Assembly (NCBI GenBank): GCA_964036045.1 | Contig: OZ038383.1 | Location: 35,173,394-35,237,393 of the forward strand | Origin: Eutreptiella sp. 'Long Island Sound 2002' | Taxonomy: Eukaryota > Euglenozoa > Euglenophyceae > Eutreptiales > Eutreptiaceae | DNA length: 64,000 nucleotides | Reading direction: 5' to 3' | Part shown: positions 10,600 through 21,935 of the stretch, piece after piece | How the letters are laid out: each line of letters opens with the position of its first letter | Numbering within the stretch: the stretch's first letter is position 1 | The notes under the pieces: model-generated | Told to the model about the DNA's origin: nothing | Database searches by the model: none | What the model saw: only the letters and a program-made list of their open reading frames with translations | Made by a program: the position numbers and the translations under genes

Positions 10600-11219
10600 G
10601 TGCTTGCATTTTGTTCGCACAGTGCAGCCTCTCCTAGTCATTTCAAATAGTAGGTTAGCCCTAGCACCTCCACCGCAACATGGAATGGGGGGGGGGGGTG
10701 CAGCTTGGTGGGTTATAGCCTAGCACTTAGCGGGTGCTTGTGTGGTGTTTGTGTCTACCCTCTTACCCTGCCCTACCCACCATTGACATTTTATGTTGGG
10801 TGTTGTGTTGTGGATACACCTATGCCAAACTATGTGTGTTTGTGTTTGTGGGACCACAGAGGCCTAGGCATGTTTCAAGTGTGTTGGTTTCTATGAGTGT
10901 GTGTGCACCCCCCCCCCCCCCCACTTTGGTGTGCCTTACATGTGAAACATTCTAGCGACGTTCTAGCGCCGTTCTAGCGAGATGGCTAGAAGTGCGCTAG
11001 AATGTCGCCAGAATGGTTTTTTTTATGTTGAAATGTACGTCAAAAATGTGTTTTTTGTGGAAAACAAAGTATGGACCCCGTAATGTGAGCCCCGGGGTCC
11101 AATTTGCACCCTTCATACCTCCAACCCCCTGTGCCCATGGGTTGGGGTAACCCCAACTTTTTTTCATTCTAGTCGTTCCAGGCCACAACAATGTTCGGTT
11201 TTCTAGCCTGTACATAGGG
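10600..11219. other. Non-coding interval before the satellite
   Basis: Contains G and C homopolymers (10687-10697, 10909-10922) and a cluster of TTCTAGCGNCGTTCTAGCG motifs at 10953-11010. I see no gene. The C-rich text is repetitive in style, but no copy is found elsewhere in the window. Confidence 0.6.
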
Positions 11220-12955
11220 ACTAGGGCCTCATTGAACCCTTGGCCCCTGTGCTTGAGCACACTTGGGCCCCATTGAACTCATGGCGTCATTCAAATCCTC
11301 GCACCTTTGCATGAGTGAAATGGGGCCTCATTGAACTCATGGCCCTTGTGCATGAGAGCAATTTGGCCTCATTGAAAAACATGTCCCTGTGAGGCAGTGC
11401 ACCGGTGCCTCATTGACCTCATAGGAGCGCACTGGGACGACATTAAACTCCTGGCCCCTGTGTATGAGCGCACTGGGGCCTCATGGAAATACTGGCCCAG
11501 TGCCTGAACGCACGGGGGCCTCATTGAACTCATGGGCTTTGTGCATGGGTGCATAAGGGCCTCATTGAAATTCAGAACCCTGCGCATGAGCCCACTAGGG
11601 CCTCATTGAACTATGACCCCTATGCACGAGGGCATTGGCGCCTCATTGAACTCATCGCCCTTTTGCATGAGCGCACCGCGCCTCATATCCCACACCAAGG
11701 CCACATTGAAATCAATGCCCCTGTGCGGGAGCGCATTGCGGCCTCGTTGAACTCATAGCCCTAGTGCTTTAGTGCACTGGGGCCTAATTAAAATCCGGGC
11801 CTCTGTGCACGAGCACACCTGGGCCTCATTCAACTCACAGTCCCTATGCATGAGCGCACCAGTGACTCATTGAACTCTTGGCCCCTATGCATGAACGCAC
11901 TAGGGCGTCATTCAACTGTTGGCCTTTGTGCGTGAGCCCACTGGGGCCGCATTGAACTCATGGCCCCTGTGCATGAGCACAATGAGGCCACAGCAAAATG
12001 CATGCCCCTGTGTGGCCTCATTGACCTCATAGCCCCTGTGCTTGAGTGCATTGTGGGCTCATTTAAGTCCGGGCCCCTATGCGTGTGTGTATTGGGGCTT
12101 CATTGAAATACCAGCCCTTGTGCAGGGACACACAAGGGCCTCAATGAAATCCTCGCCACTACGCATGAGCATATTGGGGCCTCATTGAACTCCCGTCCCT
12201 TGTGCCGGGGCGCCCTGCGCCCTCATTGAACTCATGGCCCTTGTGCATGAATGCACCTGGGCCTCATTGAAAAGCATGGCCCTTTGCGGGCGCACCGGTG
12301 CCTCATGGAACTCATGGCCGCTGGCAGGAGCGCACTCAGGCCTCATTCAAACCCTAGCTCTTGTGCATGAGCGCGTTGGGGCCTCATGGAAATACTGGCC
12401 CCGGTGTATGAGTACACGGGGGCCTCATTGAACTTATGGCCTGGGTGCATGGGCGCACGGAGGCCTCATTGAAATCCATGAACCCGGTGCGTGAACACAC
12501 CTGGGCCTCATTGAAATCTTGGCCGTTGTGCGTGACCGCCTGAGGGCCTCATTGCACTCATGGCCCCTGTGCATCAGCACACTGCAACCACATCAAAATC
12601 AATGGCTGTGTGCGGGAGCACACCAAGGCCTCATTGAACTCATGGTGCCTGCGTGTGATCGCCATTGGGCCTGGTTGAAATCCTCGCTGTTGTGCAAGAG
12701 CGCACTGGGGCTTTGGTGAAATCCCGAGCTCTGCGCATGAGTGCACTAGGGCCGCATTGAAATGTTGCCCTCTGCGCACGAGTGCAGTGGGGCCATTTTG
12801 AAACACTGGGTCCTATCCATGAGCACATGGGCGCCTCATTGAATTCCTCGCCCCTGTGCGGGAGGGCACCGGGTTCTCATTGAACTCATGACCCCTGCAC
12901 GTGAGCGCACTAGGGCCTTGTTCAATTACTCACCCTTGTGCAAGAGCGCACTGGC

Positions 12956-13147
12956 CTGCACAAGGGCATGGATTTGGTTGTGGCCCTAGTGCGCTCATGC
13001 ACAGGGTCCATGATTTCAATGAGGCCTCGGAGTGATCATGCAAAGGTTTCAATGTGGTCCCAGTGCACTCCTGCGACGAAGGCAAGATGTCGATGCGGCC
13101 GTGCTGCACTCATGTACAGTGGCCAGGATTTCACTAAGGCCCCACCG
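12956..13147. repeat. Inverted segment inside the satellite
   Basis: Monomers here run in the opposite orientation (CAATGAGGCC..., GTGCGCTCATGCACAGGG), flanked on both sides by forward monomers. The switch points fall near ACTGGCCTG|CACAAGG and GGCCCCAC|CGGGGCC. Confidence 0.75.
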
Positions 13148-15168
13148 GGGCCTCATTGAACTCACGCGCCCCGCGCGTGAGTGCCATGCGGTCTTGTTGA
13201 AATCTTGGCCCTTGTGCAAGAGCGCATCGGGGCCTTAGTGAAATCTTGGGCCCCGCGCATGAGCGCACCACGGCCGCATTGCAATCTTGCCCTCTGCGCA
13301 TGAGCGCACTGGGGCCACATTGATACGCTAGCCTTTGTGCACGAGCGCACTAGGGCATCATGGAACTAATGGCCCTTGTGCATGACCGCACGTCAGCTGC
13401 ATTATATTCTTGCCCTCCGCGCAAGACTACATCAAGGCCTCATTGAACTCATGGCCCCTGTGCAGAAGAGCATTGCGGCCTCATTGGAATCTTAGCCCCT
13501 CTGCCTAACCGCACTAGGGCCTCATGGAAACACTGGCCCCGGTGCATGTGCTCAAGGGGGCGTCATTGAACTCATGGCCCCGGTGCATGGGCGCACGGAG
13601 GCCTCATTGAAATCCATGCCACCCGTGTCTGAGCGCACTAGGGCCACATTTAAATATTGCTTCCTCTGCATCAGCGTCTTAGGGCCTGATTGAACTCATG
13701 GCCCCCGTGCATCAGCGCACTAGGGCCACATCAAAATGCATGGCCGTTTGCGGGAGCACATTGGGGCCTCACTGAACTCATAGCGCCTACGCGTGATCGC
13801 GCTTGGGCAGTGTTGAAATGCTCGCTCTTGTGGAACAGCTCATTGGGGCCTTAGTGGAATCCTCAGCCTGGCTCGTGGGCGCACTACGGCCGCATTGAAA
13901 CCTTGCCCTCTGCACACGACTGCACTGGGCCACATTGACATCTTAGACCATGTGCGTGACCGCACTATGGCCTCATTGAGCTCATGGCCCCCGTGAATGA
14001 GCGCACGGGGGCCTCATTGAAATCTTGGTCTCTGTATATGAGCGCACTGGGGCCTCATTGAACTCATGGACCTCGTGCGGGAGCTCACCGGAGCCTCATT
14101 GAACTCTCAGTCCCTGTGCATGATGGCACTAGGGCCACCTTGAAATCCTGGACACTAAGCGGGAGCGCACCACGGCAACAACAAACTACATGCCCCTGCA
14201 CTGCAGCGCACTGGGGCTTCATTGAACCCATGGCTGTTATGCAGGAGCGCCGCAAGACCGCATTCCAATCTTGGCGTCTTTACATGACTGCACTGGGGGC
14301 TCATTCAAGCCTTGGCCCCGGTACATGACCCTGGAGCCTCGTTGAACTCTTGGCCCTTGTGCGCGAGCGCCTTGGGGCCTCATCGAACCCGTGGCCCGTG
14401 TGCAAGAGCGCGCCGCGGCCTCAATGAATTCTTGGACGCTGTTCATGGGCGCGCTAGGGCCTCATTGAAAATGTGGCCTCCGTGCGGGAGCGCACTCGGG
14501 CCTCATTGAACTCATAGCCGTTGTGCAATAGTGCACTCGGCCTCTTTCGAAAGCCTTTCCCTATGCGGGAGCGCACTGGAGCCTCATTGAACTCATGGCC
14601 ATTGTGCAAGAACACAACGGGGCGTGATTGAAAGCTTGGCGCCTCTGCATAATCACACTGGGGCCTTGTTGAAATCATCGCCGTGATGCATGAGCACACG
14701 AGGACCGATTGAACTCATGGTGCTTGTGCATGGGCGCAGGTCGGCCTCATTGAAATCTTCGCCCTTTCGCTTGAGGCGCTGGGGCCACATTCAGCTCCTA
14801 GCACGTGTGTGGGAGCACACCGGGGCTCAGGTGAACTCATGGCCCCTATGCATGAGCACTCTCGGGCCTCGTAGTCTTTGCCCCTGTGTGTCAAGGCATG
14901 AGGGCCTCATTGAGCTCTTGACACCTATGTGGCAGTGCGCTGGTGACTCATTGAACTCATGGCCCCTGTGCATGAGCGCAGTAGGGCCACATCGGAATCC
15001 ATGCCCTTGTGCGGGAGTGCACCGCATCCCATTGAACTCATGGCCCTTGCGCGTAAGCGCACAGGGGCCTTGTTGAAAACCTGGCCCTTGTGCTGGGGCG
15101 CATTCGGGCCTTGGTGAAATCTTGGCCCCTGTGCATGACCACACCACGGCCGCATTGTAATCTTGCCC

Positions 15169-15519
15169 GTGGTGTTCTTAGCACCCCACACTGCGGAGGG
15201 GTACTCTACCATCCTTGTGTAGGTCATCCCCACATGTGTGAAGTTCAAGGCAGAGCATCGTTGTGATGTGCGGAAGCACATGTCAGAGCGATGTAGCACC
15301 GATGCACCGCTGCACCGCTGCCTTGCGGACCACCATGGCGTTTTGCTGCCCGAGGATACAGACGGTGACACGGGGCGGTCCCGCGAGATGCAAGACGCAC
15401 TTTATGCTCTGGGCGCCGGCACCCACTTGTGGATACCACAGGTTCCACCCATTCCGTTCCAAACGGATATGTTTGGAAGGTGTGGAAACTTTGACCCCGC
15501 CCCCCCCATGTGATGAAAC
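15169..15519 (+). repeat. Captured transposon fragment in satellite, copy 1
   Basis: Near-identical to 9860-10218. The junctions are ATCTTGCCC|GTGGTGTTC and GATGAAACAG|ATGAGCGCAC. Compared with an uninterrupted monomer (TTGCCCTCTGCGCATGAGCGCAC), about seven bases of the monomer are missing and there is no target duplication. That suggests template switching or repair-mediated capture, not transposition. Confidence 0.8.
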
Positions 15520-16653
15520 AGATGAGCGCACGGGGGCCTCATTGAACTCATGGACCTCGTGCGGGAGCTCACCCGGGCCTCATTGAACTCTTAGTCCCTG
15601 TGCATGATGGCACTAGGGCCACCTTGAAATCCTGGACGCTAAGCGGGAGTGCACCACGGAAACAACAAACTACATGCCCCTGCACTGCAGCGCATTGGGG
15701 CTTCATTGAACCCATGGCTGTTATGCAGGAGCGCCGCAAGACCGCATTCCAATCTTGGCGTCTTTACATGATTGCACTGGGAGCTCATTCAAGCTTTGGC
15801 CCCGGTACATGACCCTGGAGCCTCGTTGAACTCTTGGCCCTTGTGCGCGAGCGCCTTGGGGCCTCATCGAATTCGTGGCCCGTGTGCAAGAGCGCGCCGC
15901 GGCCTCACTGAATTCTTCGATGCTGTTAATGGGCGCGCTAGGGCCTCATTGAAAATGTGGCCTCCGTGCGGGAGCGCACTCGGGCCTCATTGAACTCATA
16001 GCCGTTGTGCAATGGTGTACTCGGCCTCTTTGGAAAGCCTTTCCCTATGCAGGAGCGCACTGGAGCCTCATTGAACTCATGGCCATTGTGCAAGAACACA
16101 ACGGGGCCTCATTGAAAGCTTGGCGCCTCTGCATGATCACACTGGGGCCTTGTTGAAATCATCGCCGTGATGCATGAGCACATGAGGACCGATTGAACTC
16201 ATGGTGCTTGTGCATGGGCGCAGGTCGGCCTCATTGAAATCTTACGCCCTTTCGCTTGAGGCTCCGGGGCCACATTCAGGTCCTAGCACGTGTGTGGGAG
16301 CACACCGGGGCTCAAGTGAACTCATGGCCCCTATGCATGAGCACTCTCGGGCCTCGTAGTCTTTGCCCCTGTGTGTCAAGGCACGAGGGCCGCATTCAGC
16401 TCTTGACACCTATGTGGCAGTGCGCTGGTGACTCATTGAACTCATGGCCCCTGTGCATGAGCGCAGTAGGGCCACATCGAAATCCATGCCCTTGTGCGGG
16501 AGTGCACCGCATCCCATTGAACTCATGGCCCTTGCGCGTAAGCGCACGGGGGCTTTGTTGAAAACCTGGCCCTTGTGCAGGGGCGCATTGGGGCCTTGGT
16601 GAAATCTTGGCCCCTGTGCATGACCACACCACGGCCGCATTGTAATCTTGCCC

Positions 16654-17003
16654 GTGGTGTTCTTAGCACCCCACACTGCGGAGGGGTACTCTGCCATCCT
16701 TGTGTAGGTCATCCCCACATGTGTGAAGTTCAAGGCAATGCATCGTTGTGATGTGCGGAAGCACATGGCAGAGCGATGCAGCACCGATGCACCGCTGCAC
16801 CGCTGCCTTGCGGACCAACATGGCGTTTTGCTGCCCGAGGATACAGACGGTGACACGGGGCGGTCCCGCGAGATGCAAGACGCACTTTATGCTCTGGGCG
16901 CCGGCACCCACTTGTGGATACCACAGGTTCCACCCATTCCGTTCCAAACGGATATGTTTGGAAGGTGTGGAAACTTTGACCCCGCCCCCCCCCATGTGAT
17001 GAA
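16654..17003 (+). repeat. Captured transposon fragment in satellite, copy 2
   Basis: Same fragment and same junctions as the copy at 15169, 1,485 bp downstream, with a handful of private differences (CAATGCATCG, CATGGCAGAG, ACCAACATGG). It was duplicated together with its satellite unit. Confidence 0.8.
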
Positions 17004-20000
17004 ACAGATGAGCGCACGGGGGCCTCATTGAAATCTTGGTCTCTGTCTATGAGCGCACTGGGGCCTCATTGAACTCATGGACCTCGTGCGGGAGCTCACC
17101 GGGGCCTCATTGAACTCTTAGTCCCTGTGCATGATGGCACTAGGGCCACCTTGAAATCCTGGACACTAAGCGGGAGCGCACCACGGAAACAACAAACTAC
17201 ATGCCCCTGCACTACAGCGCATTGGGGCTTCATTGAACCCATGGCTGTTATGCAGGAGCGCCGCAAGACCGCATTCCAATCTTGGCGTCTTTACATGACT
17301 GCACTGGGAGCTCATTCAAGCCTTGGCCCCGGTACATGACCCTGGAGCCTCGTTGAACTCTTGGCCCTTGTGCGCGAGCGCCTTGGGGCCTCATCGAATT
17401 CGTGGCCCGTGTGCAAGAGCGCGCCGCGGCCTCACTGAATTCTTCGATGCTGTTAATGGGCGCGCTAGGGCCTCATTGAAAATGTGGCCTCTGTGCGGGA
17501 GCGCACTCGGGCCTCATTGAACTCATAGCCGTTGTGCAATAGTGCACTCGGCCTCTTTGGAAAGCCTTTCCCTATGCGGGAGCGCACTAGAGCCTCATTG
17601 AACTCATGGCCATTGTGCAAGAACACAACGGGGCCTCATTGAAAGCTTGGCGCCTCTGCATGATCACTCTGGGGCCTTGTTGAAATCATCGCCGTGATGC
17701 ATGAGCACACGAGGACCGATTGAACTCATGGTGCTTGTGCATGGGCGTAGGTCGGCCTCATTGAAATCTTCGCCCTTTCGCTTGAGGCGCTGGGGCCACA
17801 TTCAGCTCCTAGCACGTGTGTGGGAGCACACCGGGGCTCAAGTGAACTCATGGCCCCTATGCATGAGCACTCTGGGGCCTCGTAGTCTTTGCCCCTGTGT
17901 GTCAAGGCACGAGGGCCTCATTGAGCTCTTGACACCTATGTGGCAGTGCACTGGTGACTCATTGAACTCATGGCCCCTGTGCATGAGCGCACTAGGGCCA
18001 CATCGAAATCCATGCCCTTGTGCGGGAGTGCACCGCATCCCATTGAACTCATGGCCCTTGCGCGTAAGCGCACAGGGGCCTTGTTGAAAACCTGGCCCTT
18101 GTGCAGGGGCGCATTGGGGCCTTGGTGAAATCTTGGCCCCTGTGCATGACCACACCACGGCTGCATTGTAATCTTGCCCTCTATGCATGAACGCAATGGG
18201 GCCACATTGCAACCTTGGCTCCTGTGCATGAGCGCATTGGGGCCTCATTGAACTCCGCGCCTCCGTGCGGGAGGGCACCGGGGCCTCATTGAACATGGCC
18301 TCTGTGGATGAGCGCACCACCGCAGCATTGAAATGTCGCCCTCTGCACATGAGCACAGTAGGGCACCATTGAAACTTTAGCTGCTGTGCATGCCTACACT
18401 GGGGCCTCATTGAACCCCTGGCCCCCGTGTAGAAGCTCACCGGGGTGTCATTGAATTCATGGCCCCTGTGCATGAGCGCACTGGCACCACATTGAAATCT
18501 TGGCCCCTGTGCGTGACCATACTGCACCCTCATCATCTCATGGCGCTCGTGAATGAGCACACGGGGGCCTCGTTGAAATCATGGCCGCGGTGCATGGGCG
18601 CACGAAAGCCACATTGAATATCTGGCCCTTGTGCATGAGCGTATCGGGGCCTCATTGAACTTACGGCCTTCGTGCAGGAACACAGTGGGGCCTTATTGAA
18701 CTAATGTCCCTTGTGCATGAGGACACTCCCCACCTCGAAATAATGGCCACTATACGTGAGCGCACCGAGGCTACCTCGAAAGTCTTGCCCCTCTTCGGGA
18801 GCGCAATCGGGCCTCCTTAAATTTATGACCCTTGTGCATGAGCACGCCGGGGCCACATCAAAATGCATGCCCCTGCACAAGAGCGCACTAGGGCTTCATT
18901 GAACTCATCGCCCCTGTGCTTGAGTGCAATGTGGCCTCATTGAAATCCAGGCCCCTATGCTTGTGCGCACATTGCCCTCAATGAGTTGCTAGCCACTGCG
19001 CATGAGCGCACGGCGGCCGGATTGAACTCCGATTCCCTCTTCCGGAGCGCTCTCGGCCCTCATTGAACTTATTGCCCTTGTGCATGAGCGCAATGTGGCC
19101 TCATTGAAAACCATCCCCCTGTGCGGGAGCACACTGGTGCCTCATTGAACTCTTGGCCCCTGTGCAGGAGCGCACTCGGGCCTCACGGAAGTACTCGGGC
19201 CGGTTCAAGAGCTCACGGGGCCCCATTGAACTCCCGGCCCCGGTGGATGGGTGCGCAAAGGCCTCATTGAAAAATGCATGGCCCCCGTGTGTGAGCGCGC
19301 GGTTGCCTCATTGAAATCTTGACCATTGTGCATGAGCGCACTAGGGCCTCATTGAAGTCCCGGCCCCTCTGCGGGAGCGCACCCGTCACTGATTAAACTC
19401 ATTGCCCCTGTGCATCAGCGCACTAGGGCCAGATCAAAATCCATGGCGCTTTGCGGGAGCACACTGGGGCCTCATTGAACTCATGGCCCTTGCACACGAG
19501 CGCACTTGGGCCTTGTTGAAGTTCTTGCCCTTGTGTAGGACCGCACCACGGCCGCATCGAAATCTTGCCCTCTGAGCATGAGTGCATTACGGCCACATTG
19601 AAACCCCGGCTCATGTGCATAAGTACATTGGGGCCTCATTAAATACCTAGCGCCCTTGGGGCAGCGCACCAGGGCCTGATTGAATTCATGGCCCCTGTGC
19701 ATGGGCGCACAAGGCTGTCATGGAATTTCTTGCCCTTTTGCTTGAGCATACCGGGGTCTCATTGAACTCATGGCCCTCGTGCGGGAACGCACCGGCGCCT
19801 CAAGTCATGGCCCCTATGCATGAGCGCACTAGGGCCACCTCAAAAATCTCAGACCTGTAGGTGAGTGCATTGGGGCCACCTAGAAATGCTCGCCCCTATG
19901 CAGGAGCGCACTTGGGCCTCATAGAATTTATGATTCCTTTACATGAGCGCACTAGGGCCACATCAAGATGCATGCCCGTGCGCGGGAGCTCACCGGGGCC

Positions 20001-20209
20001 TCATTGAACCCATGGCCCTTGTGTAGAGACACCAAGGCCGCATTGAAATTTTGGCGTCGGCACATGACGGCACCGGGGTCTCAATAAAACCGAGGCCAGG
20101 CCTCATTGAATTTGTGGCCCCTGTGCATGAGCACACTGCGGCCTTAATAAAATCCGAGACCCTGTGTGTGGGCGTGTTGGGGCCTCATTCAACTCATGGC
20201 CACCGCCCT

Positions 20210-21270
20210 TGGTACACGTTTGAACAGGAAGGTTGTTCCGGCGAGAACATTCCAAGTGGAAACAATTTTGGTTCAAAATGTTTCCTACGGGAACACCAAC
20301 GGAACAAGCAGTAGGGACCACATAACCTGGCGTATCGCCATAATTTTCAAACCTTGCACATGATGTTCTCCGTCCTTTTTTTGCATGCTGAGCGTGTTCG
20401 GGGTTTGTCTGTGTCGTTACGGCCTGGCTCACATGTTGTGTAGGATTAGGGTCAATTTCCATGAGGTGCATGCATTTTGAACATTTGACACCCGTCTTCA
20501 ACACTGCCGGGATTCTTTGTGCGCAGTCATAATTCTATGACTTTCCAAGGGTGACATTTGGGTTTTCCCGTTTCATTTGTGTATGGTTGTTGTGCCTCGT
20601 GCTTCTTTTTACTGGTTGGTGTCACGACAAATGCTATGTAGGTTCAAAGGTAGCTTCCCTCGGGAGTATGCACTTCAAAATGTTGGCATCTGTGTTTAAT
20701 CTATATAGATCACCGTGCCTATGAAACACAATCCATAATTTCCGAAATGTGCAAATGATGTTTTCCCATCTACTTCTTGCGTGTTTAGCGTTTTAGCGGC
20801 TTGTTTTTGTCATTCGGGCGTTGCTTGAATGTTGTGTGGGGCTAGGGCCAACCTCCACTAGGTGCATGCATTCTAATTTTTTGTCATGCATCTTTGTCAG
20901 TGGCTCTTGTTGCGTGTCCACATCAACATTTCCACGATTTATCCGAGGTTGGGACATATGCTTTTTTCCACGAGTGTGTCCCGTTGCCGTGCATAGTGAT
21001 TCTTTTTGCTATTTGCGTCCCCATGCGCATATTGCTTGGGATACGGGAACCTCTAGTACGGCTATGGTCAATTGTTCTCCAGAGTGGCAACGGTTCGTGG
21101 TTTGTATGAATGTATCCGGCTCCCAAGTTGGGAAAACTTCATTTCTTCTATGTTTTTGCCTTGTGAATGCGCCTACGGCCAACTTTTGTTGTTTGGTGCA
21201 TGTACATATGTCGTTGGGGGCTAGAGGTTGCGCCCACCCTATGTATGGGTTTCACACTTTTGGCAACACT
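20210..21270. repeat. Degenerate ~395-bp direct duplication
   Basis: The stretch around 20340-20490 (CGCCATAATTTTCAAACCTTGCAC..., GTGTTCGGGGTTTGTCTGTG, GAGGTGCATGCATTTTGAAC) is repeated in diverged form at 20735-20890 (ATAATTTCCGAAATGTGCAA..., TAGGTGCATGCATTCTAATT). Short GTTCCGGCGAGAACATTCC-type motifs sit at its left edge. A 153-codon open frame at 20821-21282 has no recognisable domain, and I do not call it a gene. Confidence 0.5.
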
Positions 21271-21935
21271 TGTTTTGGTTGAGTTCTAGTAAGTTGTTCC
21301 GGCGATGTTCCGGTGGCGTTCCAGCCAATTGTTTGAGGTACCGCCGAAACATGTTGGTTACCAAAATTGCAAATTTTTCTTTTTAGCACATCCAACAAGC
21401 TTGCACCCCTCTCCACCTGTGCGATAGTTTGGTTGGTGTGTTGGTGCATTGGTAAGTGGCTAGGATACTTACTTGGTTGGTCATTGGGTTGCTTGGCTCC
21501 CTAGGCCCCCCCCCCCCCCCGCACACACACTCCACACATACAAAGACGTTGATGAAGGCAACTCCACACACCCATTCCCTCCCACAGACATTCCCCCTTC
21601 CTCCTTCCTCTATCCTCCCCTTCCCCTAGCGGTTAAGGTTAGGGAGGGTATGCCCTCTTCTTTTTGCAAGTTCTTTATATGTGTTATGTGTGTTTCCTTC
21701 GTTGCATACAACAAGTATGAAGAGTACTTAAACCGTCCGCAGGTATGCTGACCTTCACTTTCCTGCTGTGTCCTGGTGTGTGGGGTGGGAGTGAATGTGG
21801 ATTAGTGGATTGGTTGGTTGCTGTATTGTGATGTTTTTGGGTGTGAGCTATATGTTTACGTGTGTGTGTGTGTGTGTGCGTGTCCCTTTCCTCGCCCAAA
21901 TCAAATTCCCCTAGCAGCCCCCTCCACCCCCCGGG
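21270..21935 (+). repeat. Spacer repeat family (~600 bp), copy 1
   Basis: Begins with GTTCCGGCGATGTTCCGGTG-type motifs. It continues through TTTTAGCACATCCAACAAGC, GATAGTTTGGTTGGTGTGTT, CCCTAGCGGTTAAGGTTAGG, ACAACAAGTATGAAGAGTAC and a (GT)n run, and ends near CCTAGCAGCCCCCTCCACCC, where the 41-bp satellite resumes. The same block occurs at 23466-24065 and 34655-35636 and inverted at about 50220-50650. A short frame (GMPSSFCKFFICVMCVSFVA then YNKYEEYLNRPQ) followed by CGCAG|GTATG looks exon-like. Confidence 0.8.

Larger units (their letters stand above)
6850..10600 (+). mobile_element. Unclassified transposon relic, copy 1
   Basis: The region shares a chain of similar blocks, in the same order and orientation, with 62290-63560. 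These include a GTCGTGGTTGAAAAAAAA segment (6949 and 62381), GTGGACGGTTCATTAAATAG (7092 and 62537), a K-A-F-x-H/I-H coding block and LLNxLIxVDNHPxLLxAV (9530-9600 and 63126-63190) followed by AHDEGSI. Frames are interrupted by stops and frameshifts. The last recognisable coding piece (10434-10569) ends TVFERFLEVLSNTELPPTVA then LENITEAGYTIDLI and a TAG stop. No catalytic motif of a known transposase, integrase or polymerase is visible, so the class is unknown. Confidence 0.6.
14040..18180. repeat. Higher-order repeat of the satellite (~1.49 kb unit, 3 copies)
   Basis: Diagnostic monomers recur in register: CATGATGGCACTAGGGCCAC at about 14120, 15604 and 17131; the ACAACAAACTACATGCCCCT block at 14178, 15663 and 17191; and the ATTGTAATCTTGCCC block near 15155, 16640 and 18165. 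Units 1-2 and 2-3 are separated by 1,484 and 1,527 bp; the extra ~43 bp is one monomer. Units 1 and 2 end in the captured transposon fragment and unit 3 does not. Identity between units is very high, so amplification is recent. Confidence 0.85.
11220..20210. repeat. 41-bp satellite array, main block
   Basis: About 9 kb of head-to-tail, diverged monomers of ~41 bp, consensus GGCCTCATTGAACTCATGGC then CCCTGTGCATGAGCGCACT-GG. Frequent variants are CTCATTGAAATC, GCGGGAGCGCAC and GCCGCATTGAAATCTTGCCC. Many short open frames run through it (e.g. ...SWPLCMSALGPHR...), but they are a by-product of the periodicity. The array contains a 1.49-kb higher-order repeat (14040-18180), two captured transposon fragments and one inverted segment. 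Confidence 0.95.

Noticed and set aside
11220-20210. Centromeric or telomeric identity of the 41-bp satellite
   Set aside because: It lies within a gene's intron by the exon evidence and has no telomere motif. Centromere function cannot be judged from sequence.
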